Shown piece by piece: positions 17,898-30,790 of a stretch of 60,000 nucleotides of DNA. The stretch lies in NCBI RefSeq assembly GCF_030272615.1, contig NC_081415.1, positions 191,920,270-191,980,269 of the forward strand, given 5' to 3'. Numbering within the stretch: the first letter of the stretch is position 1; each line of letters begins with the position of its first letter. The notes beneath the pieces were generated by a model. The model ran no database searches. It saw only the letters and a list, made by a program, of their open reading frames with translations, and was not told the DNA's origin. This DNA is from Cryptomeria japonica. Lineage: Eukaryota > Streptophyta > Pinopsida > Cupressales > Cupressaceae. A program made the translations under genes and the position numbers.

Positions 17898-17911
17898 AAA
17901 GAGGGGCAAAA
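17898..17911 (+). other. Polypurine tract, copy 2
   Basis: AAAGAGGGGCAAAA immediately before the LTR, identical to the tract of copy 1. Confidence 0.75.
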
Positions 17912-18692
17912 TGTAGACACCCAAAATTGTCATGTCTAATTAAATAAATATTTTATTTATTTAATTATCTAAGCCTAATTCTTCTATTAATTAAATAAAT
18001 TTTTATTTATTTAATTAATTCATTTATCCTCTTCTAGCCTTATTTCTCATTTAAATAAATACATTTATTTATTTAAATTATCCTTTTCTTAAATTAAATA
18101 AATATTTTATTTATTTAATTGTCCTACTTCTTCTATTAATTAAATAAATCTTTATTTATTTAATTAATTCATTATCTTTTTCTACACATGACACATGTCA
18201 TTCATTTCTTAATTCATACACTACCTACCCCTTTCATTATTTTACTATTTCTTCTACCTACCCTCTAATCCTAGCCGACCTCCTTTTTACACCTCTCAAT
18301 CTTATCAATCCATTTCATATTGTGTCTTCTATTTAAGGAGATGCTTCCTTCATTATCAAACCCTAATCACTCAGCCTAATCGACAATTTGGAGGACTTGA
18401 CTACACTACGATCCTACTTGCAACCACATTCCGTTCTTTGTTGAGCTCTTGTGCATACAAAAATCTGAGAGCAAATATATCAAGCAAGATCAATGGAGAT
18501 AGGAAGAATGGAGATCAAAACCCTATTGGACATGTGATGGTATAATCTTTGTGATTTCTTGTGATTTGCATTGTCTTAGGTAATCTTCATATGTTATGGT
18601 GGATCTTTGTTGATTGTTAGGCTAGGGTTTTGTGGTTGAATCCATTTGGTCTTTCAATGTTGTTATTATTGTTATCCATTTTCACCATACAC
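17912..18692 (+). repeat. 3' LTR of copy 2
   Basis: It matches 9869-10665 from TGTAGACAC to TTTTCACCATA, with the five AT palindromes and the TATTTAAG box kept; the upstream CCCTCCATT motif has decayed. Outside it the sequence is no longer related to the element. The last bases (18690-18692) are inferred from the end of homology and a terminal CA. Confidence 0.8.
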
Positions 18693-19378
18693 AACTACAA
18701 ATTCAACCATATGAAATCTTCTGGACTATATAATCTACTATTATTACTATAGAATGATGGAGCTCTTTCATCATCATATCTTCTCTTATCTGATTTTGTC
18801 GGTAGCCATTATTGCTAAATGGACTCAAAACACAGATTTATGTTTTCTTCGTAAAAGTTGTATTACCGATCTTCTATAAAGATTTTGAAACTGGATTTAT
18901 GACAAAGATTTCTATGGAAAAGAATTAGTGTTACGACAAATCTCATCTATCAAATGAATTTTCATTGGATTGAAGGTTATGAAAAAGCGTATTCCTTCAA
19001 CTTTCAAGGAGAATAATCACAAATAATTTTAACGGAGGGACCCAACCCTACTTTTGAAAGTATTTAATTATCTTAATTTGGAAGTGTTTTCCTAAAAAAC
19101 TCTCAATGGAAATTTATAATGATTAAATATCCATGTTAGATGGAAAAGATTTTTGATTACGTTGAACCATAAAAAAATTAGTTTCTTGAGGAGTATATGT
19201 AATAATAATAATAATAATTCAATAAATATTAGTTATCTAAAATATTGTGCGAGACATTATGCATGCGGTCCAACTTTTGTAGATGAATATATGCTTACAC
19301 CTCTGCAATGTAATGAAGGAAAGTGAGAACCATACTATCGTGGAAGTGAAAACACGATCAGCGTTTGGTGAAAAAAAT
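18693..19378. other. Unannotated AT-rich flank
   Basis: No coding frame of note, no recognised repeat except an (AAT)n run near 19203-19218. This is the sequence to the right of the tandem retroelement pair. Confidence 0.4.
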
Positions 19379-20345
19379 AGATGATGGTCTCCCTTCCTCT
19401 CTATTTATCTCTCCTCCCTATACATCTCTCTATTACTTTTCTCTCTCACCTTTCTCTTACACACTTGCCCCATCCATCTCTATTTCCTTATCTCACCCTC
19501 CCTCTCTCTATCTATGTATCATAATCTCTACCTCTCAACCTTATTAACTTCATCTCTTTTGATCTCTATTTCTATCATCTCCATCTCTCCCCCCTCTTCT
19601 CTCTCATTCCTCTACCTATCTCTCTTCCTCTCTCCCCTCTTCTCTCTTTCCCTCCTCTCCCTATCTCCTTTACTCTAACTCTTTGTTCCTCTCTCTACAT
19701 TTCTCTCTTCCTCACACCATTCTTATCCCCACCTCTCTCTCTTCTCATATATCTCTATGTCTCTCTCCCTTTCTTGATCTCCCCCCTCTATATCTCTCTA
19801 TCTCTTCGTCTCAACCTTTTCCTCTCTATCTCCATATCTCTTTCTTTCTTTATCTCTCACTTTTTCTTTATCTATTTCTCTCCCTCTTCTTCTCCCCCTT
19901 TATCTTCATCTCTCTATATATTTTACTTTCCCCCTTTATCTCTAGACATGTTTCCCTCTTCGTAGACCTCTATACCTATATCTCATTACCTTTCTATCTC
20001 TCCATATATTTATTCTTCCATCTCTTCATCTCTCTACCCCTAAATATCTCACTCTCTCTACCTCTTTCCATATATCGCTTCCTATCTCTATCTTTATCTT
20101 TCCATCTTCCACACAATTCATCTCTATACATATATGTTTTAAATCTTTTTCTATCCCTCTCTCCTCTCTCTATCTACCCCTTCCCTTTTCTCAATATGCA
20201 TCTCCATCTCCATTTCCATATCTATCTTCATCTCCATCTACATCACCTATCTATATCTCTTTACCCATTAACATCTTCCTTTCTCTTTTACCTATCTCTT
20301 TCTCTTTCTACCCCTATCTCTCCCTCTCACTATCACTTCTCCATT
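19379..20345 (+). repeat. Degenerate pyrimidine array (TCTCTATCTC-like), copy A
   Basis: About 1 kb of almost pure pyrimidine with T/A interruptions, built from words such as TCTCTATCTC and TCTCCCTC. Ser/Leu-rich ORFs across it are translation artefacts. It is followed by a conserved end at 20396-20503, as in copies B and C. Confidence 0.8.
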
Positions 20346-20395
20346 GATACCTTTGTTGCACAAAAAAAATTGTTTACTAAATTCCCTAGTAAATG

Positions 20396-20503
20396 ACTTC
20401 ATCAACTATACAAAATGTCTAAAAAAAATGTATTTTTTACCTAATTGACCATCTACACCTCTTTGGCGTACCCATTGCATCATGGTGTAATTGCTAGTTT
20501 TAT
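20396..20503 (+). repeat. Conserved array end with TTGCA hairpin and CTAG, copy A
   Basis: The phrase ACCCATTGCATCATGGTGTA is followed by ATTGCTAGT. TTGCAT/GTGTAA can pair with G-U wobbles. The same end occurs at 45300-45345 and, inverted, at 28645-28700. Hairpin followed by CTAG and T resembles a Helitron 3' terminus. Confidence 0.5.
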
Positions 20504-20780
20504 TTTAGTTGAGTAATAAAAATATTTCAAAAATAACATATGATGATTAATTTAGAAATCTCAAAAATAATTTTTATGTTAATTATCAAAAATTTAAAAT
20601 GTTAAAAGAAAATAATTTTAATTAAAAAAAAAACTTTAAGCTAGTTTAAAATGTCTTAATTTTATTAGAACAAAGTTTAAAGTTATTCATTTTATAGAAG
20701 TATTGAAAAAATGTACATAATAATGAAGATTTTTATTAATATTTCATAAGAAATAGATAATAAGTTTTATGAATGCATAA
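20504..20780. other. AT-rich spacer
   Basis: AT-rich sequence without genes or recognised repeats, between the pyrimidine array end and the telomere-like block. Confidence 0.4.
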
Positions 20781-23700
20781 TCCAACAATATTAACCCTAA
20801 TTGGAGCATAATCTTAACCCTAAACTTAACCTTACCCTAATTTAATCCTAATCCTAAAGTAATTGAATCGTAATCATAATTCTAACCCTAATTGAAATCT
20901 AATACTAATCATAACTATGATCAACCACTTGTTATAATCAAAGCCTAACCTTGACAATATTCGTAATCTAGACCCAATTGAACCCTAACCCTAACCTAAC
21001 CCTGAACTAACCTAGGTAATCCTAATAATGATGTAAATCCTAACTATCATCCTAATCCTAATCCTAAACCCTATCCCAAATCATTACCCTAACCCTAACC
21101 ATGATTCAAACCCTAAACCTAAGCACAATCCTAGGCCCTAACCCTATCCATAATCCTAATAATAACACTAATCATTCAGTGTACACTAACACTAATCCTA
21201 ACCCTAACCATGATGTAAAAACTAACATTATTCCTAACACTAACCCTTAACCCTAACCCTAATCATGATGCAAACCATAACCCTAGAGATATAATACTAA
21301 TGTTAATCCTAACCCTAACTCAATTCATGATGTAAACCATAACCTTTACCATAGTCCTAACCACGACTCTAACCCATTACCTTAATCATAACCCTAACCC
21401 CAACCCTTACCCTTACCCTTACCATAACCCTAACCCTAACCCCAACTAATCATAACCCTAAACCCTAAATCTAAAAATAGGGAATGGATCTACAACCCTC
21501 AAGATGCACCAATCGTCTATTACAATGTAATAATGATATATGAAGGGTCCTAATATCTTGGTGCATCCTAAGGTTGGATAGTTGTTTCGCTAAAAATAAC
21601 CCTAAACCTAACCATGGTGTACACCTTAAGCCTATCCATAATTCTAAACAAGATATAAACCCTAATCCTAACTATAACCATAACCACAATTATAACACTA
21701 AACCTAACTATAGCCTAAACCCTAAACCCTAACCCAAGTAATAAACCTAACGCTAATTGTGATGTAAATCCTAACCCTAACAATAACCATGATATAAACT
21801 CTAACATTAATCCTAACAATGACCCTTAACCCTAACCCTAACCATGAAGTAAACATTAACCCTAGCCATAATCCTAACCATAAATGTAGCCCTAAGCCTA
21901 ACCATAAACCTAACCCTAACTCCAACCCCAACCATGATGTAAACCGTAACCCTACTCATAATCCTTATTATAACTCTGAACCTTAACCCTAATCTAACCA
22001 TAATAATAAACCCTAACCCTAACAATAATCTGTAGCCCTAACCCTAAACCTAATCCTAACCATAACCCTAACCCTAACCATGACTCAAAACCTATCCCTT
22101 TAATCCTAAGTAAATCCTATCCATAATCCTAACCATAATCCTAACTATGACCCAAACCACAACCATGATGTAAACAATAAACCTAACCATAACCACAAAC
22201 CATAACCCTAATCATGATCATTACCCTAACCCTATTCATAACAATAACCTAAACATAATATTAAACCCTAACCCTAACAATAATCCTACCCTAACCCAAA
22301 TTGAACCTTAATCCTAATTTATTTCTAACCTTAATCTAGCCCAAACCCTTATCATAATTGAACTTTAATACTAATTTAACCCTAACTTTAATGTACTTTA
22401 ACTATAACCCTAATTCTAACACTAACTTTGATGTAAACCCTAAACATAATTGTAACCCTCACATTATACCCTAACCATAAACTTAACCTTAACACTAAAC
22501 CCTAACCCTAACCATATTCGTAACCATAAGCGTAAACCCTAACCCTAACCATAATCCTAAACCAAATCCAAACCCTAACCTTGATGCTAACCCTAACCAT
22601 GATATACACCTGAATCATTATCATAACCCTAACCTTAAACCCTAACCCTAACCATGATGTAAACCTTAACCTTGACCATAATGCTAACCTTAACTTTGAT
22701 CCAAAACATAACCATAAACCAAATTCTAATCCTAACCATGCCCCTAGTTATATTTCTAACCCTAACCCTAACTATAATTATACTTACCCTAACCATAATT
22801 GTAACCGTGACACTAAACCCTAACCATGACCATAAATTTAACCCTAATATTAAACCATAACCCTAACCCTAACCTTAACCATGATATACACCCTAACCTA
22901 ATGAATAAACATAACTATAACCCAAAACCTAAACCCTAACTCAAGCAATAAACCTAACCCTAACAATAACCATGATATAAACACTAACATTAATCCTAGC
23001 ATTAACCCTTAACCTTTACCCTAGCCATAATCCTAACCATAAATGTAACCCTAAGCCTCACTATAAGTCTTACCTTAACTCCAACCCCAACCATGATGTA
23101 AACCATAACCCTAACGATAATCCTTACCATAACTCTAAACCTTAACCCCAACCTAACCATAGCCATAAACCCTAACCCTAATAATAATCTTTAGCCCTGA
23201 CCCCTAACCTAATCTTAACCATAACCCTAACCCTAACCATAACTCAAAACCTATCCCTACTCCTAAGAGTAAATTCTATCCATAATCCTAATCCTAACGT
23301 TAAACCCTAACCCTAAACTTAATCTTCAACCCTAACCCCAACCATAATCCTTACCCTAACCCTAAGCATGATGTAAATCCTAACCTTAAACGATGATGTT
23401 AATCATGACCCCAACCCTAACCCTAACCCTAACTATGATGTAAACCCTCACCCTAGCCATAATCCTAACTATGACCTAACCATAATCCTAACTATGACCC
23501 TAACCCCAACCAATATGTAAATAATAAACCTAACCATAACCCCAAATCACAATCCTTACCCTAACCCTAATCATAATGCTAACCTAACCATAATCCTAAA
23601 CCCTAACCTTAACAATAATCTTACCCTAAACTTAACCCTAACCCAAATTCAACCTTAATCCTAATATATGCCTAACCTCAATCTATCCCAAACCCTAATC

Positions 23701-26600
23701 CTAATTGAACTTTAATAATAATTTAACCCTAACTTTAATGTAATTGAACCATAACCCTAATTCTAACCCTAACATTTATGTAAACCCTAAATGTAATTGT
23801 AACCTTGACACTATACCCTAACCATAAACCTGACACTAAACACTAATCCTAACCCTAACCATAATCCTTACCATGTAATCATAAACCCTAACCATAATCC
23901 TAAACCAAAGCCAAACCCTAACCTTATTGCTAACCCTAACCATGATATGCAACCTAGCAATTATCATAACCTAACTTTAAACCCTAACCCTAATCATAAC
24001 CCCAACCACGATGTAAACCTTAACCCTGACCATAATGCTAACCTTAACTTTGATCCAATACATAACCATAAACCAAATTATAATCCTAACCATACCCCCA
24101 GTTATAATTCTAACCCTAACCCTAACTGTAATGATGCTTGCCCTAACCCTACCTTTGATGTAAACCCTAAACATAATTATAACTCTGACACTAAACCCTA
24201 ACCATGACCATAAATTTAACCCTACTATTAAACCATACCCTAACCTTAACCATGATATAAACCCTAATCTAACTAATAAACCTAATTATAACCCAAACCC
24301 TAAACCCTAACCCAAACAATAAACCTAACCCTAACCATGATGTTAATCCTAACCCTAACAATAACCATGATATAAACACTAACATTAATCCTAGCATTGA
24401 CCCTTAACCTTTACCCGAACCATGATGTAAACCTTAACCCTAGCCAAAATCTTAAACATAAATGTAACCCTAAGCCTAACCATAAGCCTAACCTTAACTC
24501 CAACCCCAACCATGATGTAAACCATAACCCTAACCATAATCCTTACCATAACTCTAAGCCTTAACCCTAACCTAACCATAACCATAAACCCTAACCTTAA
24601 AAATGATCCTTAATCCTAACCCTGAACCTAATCCTAACCATAACCCTAACCCTAACCATAACTCGAAACCTATCCTTAATCCTAAGAGTAAATCCTATCC
24701 ATAATCCTAATCCTAACCTTAAACCCTAACCCTAACCTTAATCTTCAACCCTAACCCCAACCATAATCCTCACCCTAACCTTAAGAATGATGTAAATCCT
24801 AACCTTAAACCATGATGTTAATGATGACCCCAACCCTAACCCTTACCCTGATTATGATGTAAACCCTCATCCTAGCCATAATACTAACTATGACCCTAAC
24901 CCCAGCCATTATGTAAACAATAAACCTAATCATAACCCCAAACCATAATCCTAATTATAATCCTTACCCTAACCCTAATCACAATGCTAACCTAACAATA
25001 ATCATAAACTCTAACCTTAACAATAATCTTACCCTAAACTTAATCCTAACCCAAATTCAACCTTAATCTAGCCCAAACCCTAATCCTAATTGAGCTTTAA
25101 TAGTAATTTAACCCTAACCTTAATGTAATTAAACCATAACCCTAATTCTAACCCTAACTTTGATCTAAACCCTAAATGTAATTGTAGCCCTGACACTATA
25201 CCCTAACCATAAACCTAACACTAAACCCTAACCCTAACCCTAACCATAATCCTTACCATGTAATCATAAACCCTAACCTTAAACCCTAACCCTAACCCTA
25301 ACCCTAACCACTATGTAAACCTTAACCTTGACCATAATGCTAACCTTAACTTTGATCTAAAACATAACCATAAACCAAATCCTAATCCTAACCATACCCC
25401 CAATTATATTTCTAACCCTAACCTGAACTGTAATTATGCTTACCCTAAACCCACCTTTGATGTAAACCCTAAACATAATTGTAACCCTGACACTAAACCC
25501 TAACCATGACCAAAAATTTAACCCTGATATTAAACCATAACCGTAACTGTAACCTTAACCATGATATAAACCCTAATCTAAATAATAAACCTAACTATAA
25601 TGCAAACTCTAAACCCTAACCCAAGCAATAAACCTAACCCTAACCATGATGTAAATCCTAACCCTAACAATAACTATGATATATACACTAACATTAATCC
25701 TAGCATTGACCCTTGACCTTTACCCTAACCATGATGTAAACCTTAACCCTAGCCATAATCCTAACCATAAATGAAACCCTAAACCTAACCATAAGCCTAA
25801 CCTTAACTCTAACCCCAACCATGATGTAAACGTTAACCCTAACCATAATCCTTACCATAACTTTAAACCTTAACCCTAACCTAACCATAACCATAAACCC
25901 TAACCTTAATAATAATCCTTTGCCCTAACCCTAAACCTAATCCTAACCATAACCCTAACCCTACCCATAACTCGAAACCTATCCTTAATCCTAAGAGTAA
26001 ATCCTATCCATAATCCTAATCCTAACCTTAAACCCTAACCCTAACCTTGATCTTCAACCCTAACCCCAACCATAATCCCCACCCTAACCCTAAGCATGAT
26101 ACCTTAAACCATGATGATAATCATGACCCCAACCCTAACCCTGACCCTAACTATGATGTAAACCCTCACCCTAGCCATAATCCTAACTACGAACCTAACC
26201 ATAATCCTAACTATGACCCTAACCCCAACCATTATGTAAACAATAAAACTAACCAGAACCCCAAACTAACTCTAATCATAATCCTTACCCTAACCCTAAT
26301 CATAATCCTAACCAAACCATAATCCTAAACTCTAATCTTAACAATAGTCTTACCCTAAACTTAACCCTAACCCAAATTGAACCTTAATCCTAATATATTC
26401 CTAACCTTAATCTAGCCCAAACCCTAGTCCTAATTGAACTTTAATAGTAATTTAACCCTAACTTTAATGTAATTGAACTATAACCCTAATTCTAACCCTA
26501 ACTTTGATGTAAACCCTAACCCAAACCATGATCTAAACCTTATCCTCGACCATAACACTAACCTTAACCCTAATGCTAACCATAACCATAATACTTGCCA
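20781..26600. repeat. Interstitial telomere-like array, degenerate CCCTAA with a higher-order period near 1.35 kb
   Basis: About 5.8 kb is made of CCCTAA/CCATAA/CCATGATGTAAA-type words. The dominant unit is the hexamer CCCTAA (TTAGGG on the other strand), not the plant heptamer CCCTAAA, though both occur. Landmarks repeat at long range: a (G)AACTTTAATA-type phrase at 22360, 23707, 25092 and 26436; a CAATAAACCTAACC phrase near 21740, 22950, 24320 and 25630. This gives four diverged units of about 1.2-1.4 kb. ORFs here are artefacts of the repeat. Flanks on both sides are ordinary repeats, so this is not a chromosome end. Confidence 0.85.
21480..21589. mobile_element. 110-bp MITE inside the telomere-like array
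   Basis: A non-telomeric segment is flanked by the 9-bp direct repeat CTAAAAATA (21471-21479 and 21590-21598). Its halves are inverted: AAGATGCACCAA on the left against TTGGTGCATCCT on the right, with weaker pairing toward the tips. A 9-bp duplication fits a Mutator-like family. Confidence 0.65.
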
Positions 26601-26813
26601 TTAAATAAAGTAATATATATCTTAGAGTTAAGTATTTGCTTTGATCTTGAAACAAATAAATATTATTAAAAATAGTCTAAATAATATAAAATTTCATCTA
26701 TCCCTATGTAATAATATAATAATATAATAATATAATTTATTTTAATAAAAAGACTATATAATTATATATTGCATTTATTTTATGTTTTCCATGTTGCGTC
26801 GCGCGACTGCCAT
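26601..26813. other. AT-rich spacer right of the telomere-like array
   Basis: AT-rich, with (AATAT)-like runs near 26708-26745 and a short CG-rich patch (GCGTCGCGCGACTGC) at 26796-26810. No gene seen. Confidence 0.4.
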
Positions 26814-26988
26814 TAGCATATATACCTTAAATTTTAATTTAGTCTATATAGAGTACTTCGAGAGATATCCTTCTCGAGGCGCCTATTTTTAATCAATTTT
26901 ACACCCTAAAGTCAAATAGGCGCCACAAGAAGGATATCTCTCGGTGTACTTTATATAGATTAAATTAAAATTTAAGGTATATATGCTA
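26814..26988. mobile_element. 175-bp palindromic MITE with arms of about 70 bp
   Basis: The left arm (GCATATATACC to GGCGCCTATTT) and the right arm (AAATAGGCGCC to GGTATATATGC) are reverse complements with about seven mismatches in 70. TA stands at both outer ends, consistent with a TA target duplication. The centre of about 25 bases is unpaired. It has no coding capacity. Confidence 0.8.
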
Positions 26989-28437
26989 GTTAAAAGTAAT
27001 ATTAAGAAGGAAAACTTTGAATTTTCATAAAATAAATTTCAACACTATTTAAAAGGGTTTATTTTTATAATTAAAATATTTGTTGTGTAATGCTTGTAAT
27101 GAAATAGTTTAAGTTTTTATTAATTTTTTATTATATGTAATTTGAATGGGAATCAAATCCCTATACAATTTTATTATTTATATTTTCAATAATAATAATA
27201 ATTATTATATATATAAATTATTAAAAATAAACATTTATTTTTTAAATATAAAGAAATCTTAAAAAAGCTTATAAAATCCACCAATCCTATAAATTTGCTC
27301 TTATAACACCATTTTTTTATCCAATCATATTGTAGATAAACAATTTCTAGTTCTAAAATATAAATCTCAACTTTATAAAAATCATGTTTATTCTAAAAAC
27401 AAAAATAATAATTACTTTTGATTGGTGCAAAAGATCAATTAATTAGGTTTAAGTGAATGCAATCTAATAAAAAAATAATATTGTTTTATTAAATATTTAT
27501 ATTAATTAATTTTATTCAATTAAAATATAGAAAAAAAATTAAAATAGTTTTGAGATGTAGAAACATAATATATATTTATTTTAATTATTTTTAATATCTG
27601 AAGAAATTTAATGTCATTTATCATATATTGTAATTTTTAAATTTATATATTTATATAAAAAAATATTTACACCACCATGAACCATAATCTTAATCCTTAA
27701 TTTAGAAATAATGGATTTAATAGATAAAAAATCAATTCAAATTTCTACCACCTATTAAAATTGATATAATTATTTATTTGATTGAATAAGAAATCTATTG
27801 ATGAATAAAAGTATGTTTCTATTTTTTTGGTTGAAAAATGTTTAAGATAATCTTACTTTTAAAAAAAATCAAAATTTATAAAAACTAAAAAATCATTTAT
27901 ATTTTATTATGTAAAAATAGAAGATTAAAATCATGAGGATTCTCTCGAAAATTTGCAAGTGAAAGAGCAAAAATAAAGGAGAAAAAGAATACATAGAACA
28001 CAATGAAACATATAATGAGAGAAGTAAATTGTGGATTTGACAAAAATGGTAAAATGCATATCTAGGCATTTTAACAAAGACCAAAAGAAATGCCTTAATG
28101 TTAATCACTTAGATTAATTTAAAAGCTATAAGAGTGTTGCTAGGGACTTAACCAGTTTTTGTTGTCAAAATATTGCAAATTTCAATAACATTTGATTTAA
28201 ATAGAAAAAAATATACAACCGAAACAAAACAACCAATTAATAAAAAACCACAAATGCTATATAAATTTATTTTCTTCAAAATATATTGCAAATGTAAATA
28301 GACATGCAACTATCGATACCATTTTATCTCATGGAGGAAGGAAATTTTATCTAATGGAGGATGGAAACTTTATCTAGATGGAAACTTTATCTGAAAATAA
28401 AAATAAAAATAAAAATGAAGATAAAAATTTAAAATTA
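26989..28437. repeat. AT-rich dispersed repeat, copy 1
   Basis: The segments at 27290-27440 and 27890-28400 are recognisable again, in the same orientation, at 38636-38760 and 39770-40310 (for example AATTTGCTC-TATAACACC and TTAATGTTAATCA-TAG). A short tandem repeat around CTTTATCTAATGGAGG lies at 28321-28392. No supported gene. Confidence 0.6.
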
Positions 28438-29540
28438 ACAAGTGCCACGTAGTGTGAGTACTTGTCATATTGTAATAAAAATATTTGTTCTAGTTTTTAA
28501 TTATTATAATTTTGAATTGTAATAAAAATATTTGAATTTTTTGTTATTATAAATTTTTTCATTGTTATTTTAAAATTATATTAGAATAATTATATTTATG
28601 TACTATTAACTACAACTCTTATTTTAATAAAATAATATAAAGTAGTAATTGCACTTTGGTGTGCAATGGGTATGCCAAAGACGCGTGGAAGGTCAATTAG
28701 GAAAAATTTGGTGTATTTTTTGGATAAATTTGTGTAGTGCATGAGGTCAATTTGTGGTCATGATGTTGTTTGTACACCAAAGGACTTTATTGAGAGGTGA
28801 TAGCTTAAAATCAACTATGCATCCACTTACAAAGATTTAATCATAACTGAAATGAATCGAGAAGATAATCAAGTTTTATTAGCAATAGGCTCATATTATC
28901 TTTGCAATAGGGTGAGCGCAAGAGTGAAGTTGAGATAGGGATATAAAGAGGGATATATAGAGGGAGAAGAGTGGGGGAGAGATTGGTAAAGAGATAAATA
29001 TAGAGATAGAGAAGAAGATGAAGATATAGTTGGAGTCGAAGATAGAGATGGATAATTGGGAGAGGAAGATGGAGAGAAGGATAGAGATATGAGAGAGACA
29101 GAGACAGAGGGGAGGGAGAGGAATATATAGATATGGAAGAGAAAAGAAATAGTTCGAGAGAGATTAAGATATAGAAAGATAAAGAGAGAGATAGGAAATG
29201 ATATAGAGATAGAGGGAGAGATATAGTGGTGCAAAGAGATAGAGATAGAGGGATAGATGAAAGAAGTGATAGGGACATATACATACAAAGAGGAAAAGAG
29301 ATATGGATATAGAGGTCCAAAAAGAGGGAGAATGAGAGAGAGATGGATGGATAGAAGGAGACATGTCTATAAATTAGGGGGAGAGATGAAGATAGAGGTA
29401 GAGATGAATATAGAGCAAAGGAGGAGGGAAAAAAAGATAGAGCAAGGGAGAGGGGGAGATAAAGATAAAAAGAGAGGAGATAGAGAGGGAGAGACAAAGA
29501 GGAAGAGATAGAGAGATATATAAAGGAAGAGGGAGAGATG

Positions 29541-29608
<68 letters not shown>

Positions 29609-30790
29609 TGAGATAGAACTAGAGAGTTAGAGATATATAGAGAAGGGAAGAGGGAGAGAGATAAATAAATGGACAAATAGAGTTGGAGAAAGGGTGAGAG
29701 AAATGAGGGACATAGATATATTATATATATTGGAAGACAAAGAGAGAGACATAGAGATATACAGGAAGAAAAAGGGAGAGAGGTAGAGATAAAGAGATAA
29801 ATAGGAGGATAGGGAGGGAAAGGGGGAGGGAGAGATGGGCAGAAATAGAAAGGAAGGGATGACCCAAAGAGAGAGAGAGTGAGGGGAAATTGATATAGAT
29901 AGAGGAAAATATAGATAGAGAGGGATATAGATATATGTATAGAAAGTGATAGATAGACGAGCAAATTAAAGAGAGGGGGGTAAGAGTGAGAGAAAGGAGT
30001 TGACAAAGACAAGTAATAGAGAGAGAAAAGTTTAGACTTTAGAGAGAGGGAGAGAGATAAAGAGGGGGAAAGATAGATATAAAGAGATATAAAGAGAGAG
30101 GGAGAAATATGGAGTATGTGTATATACATTAGAGAGCAGAAGTAGAGAAATGTAAAAAGAGGGAGTGATGGGGAGATGGGGAGAGATAAGATAGAAAGAG
30201 GGAGAGAAGCAATGTATATCCTGATATAAAGAGAGATATAGGGATAGAAAGGACCTAGCGAGTAAATATAACTTGTAAAATATAGAGGGGGTGAGCAAGA
30301 GGGAGAGATAGAAGGAGAGCAAAGGGGGGAGAGGAAGAAATAGAGATAGAAAATGGCGAGAATTAGAGAGGGAGAGATAGAGAGGTAGAAAGATAAAGAT
30401 ATAGGAAGTGATATATGGAGAGGTAGAGATGGATATGGAGAGAGTGAGAGAGATGAAGAGAGTGTATAATATCTAGAGATAGTGAGATAGAATAGAGATA
30501 GGGAGGGAGAAATAGGCTGGAGTGTGTATTTGTGTGAGTGAGAAAGATATAGATATAAAGATAAGGAGGGAGTAAAACAAAATTTGTGCGAGTAAAAAAT
30601 AAATAGAGATAGATATAAAGAGGAAGAAAGATATACAAAAAAATAGAGAGAAGGGGAAAAGAGAGAGGTATAGGAAGAGGTAAGGAGATATGGATAAAGG
30701 AGAGAGATGTATATGGAGATAATAATCAAATGACATGCTACCATCAACATAACTACCCAAAGACATATGATATCCTTAAATTATTGACAT
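28438..30790 (-). repeat. Inverted purine array with conserved ends, copy B
   Basis: Read on the minus strand, this is the same compound repeat as 41585-45345: an end with CATGTCATTTGATTATTATC (30720s-30740s), about 1.8 kb of pyrimidine array, then ACCCATTGCACACCAAAGTG with a perfect TTGCAC/GTGCAA stem (about 28650-28670). Beyond it, 28438-28560 matches 39230-39420 inverted. Ser/Leu- and Cys/Val-repeat ORFs here are artefacts. Confidence 0.75.
29542..29606. repeat. (AC)n microsatellite
   Basis: About 32 uninterrupted AC dinucleotides inside the purine-rich array of copy B. It is absent from copies A and C, so it arose after their separation. Confidence 0.95.

Larger units (their letters stand above)
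10666..17911 (+). mobile_element. Non-autonomous Ty3-gypsy element, copy 2 internal region
   Basis: This is a diverged second copy of the 1-9868 internal domain, in the same orientation, between two LTRs. It keeps the long sense ORF, the three-hairpin block, the 3' non-coding region, the hairpin array and the antisense first exon. It lacks almost the whole leader, about 1.5 kb of the PMD gene and most of the GCG-motif array. It ends at the polypurine tract 17898-17911. Confidence 0.85.

Noticed and set aside
19683-20396. 237-codon Ser/Leu ORF, and similar long ORFs at 28841-30766 (minus) and 43237-45147
   Set aside because: They are translations of pyrimidine or purine repeats and of (AC)n/(TC)n runs, with no domain.
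21722-26322. Short ORFs rich in Val/Arg or Asn/Pro inside the telomere-like array
   Set aside because: They follow directly from the hexamer repeat.
20781-26600. True chromosome end
   Set aside because: The repeats are degenerate, are flanked on both sides by other repeats and contain a MITE and a higher-order structure.
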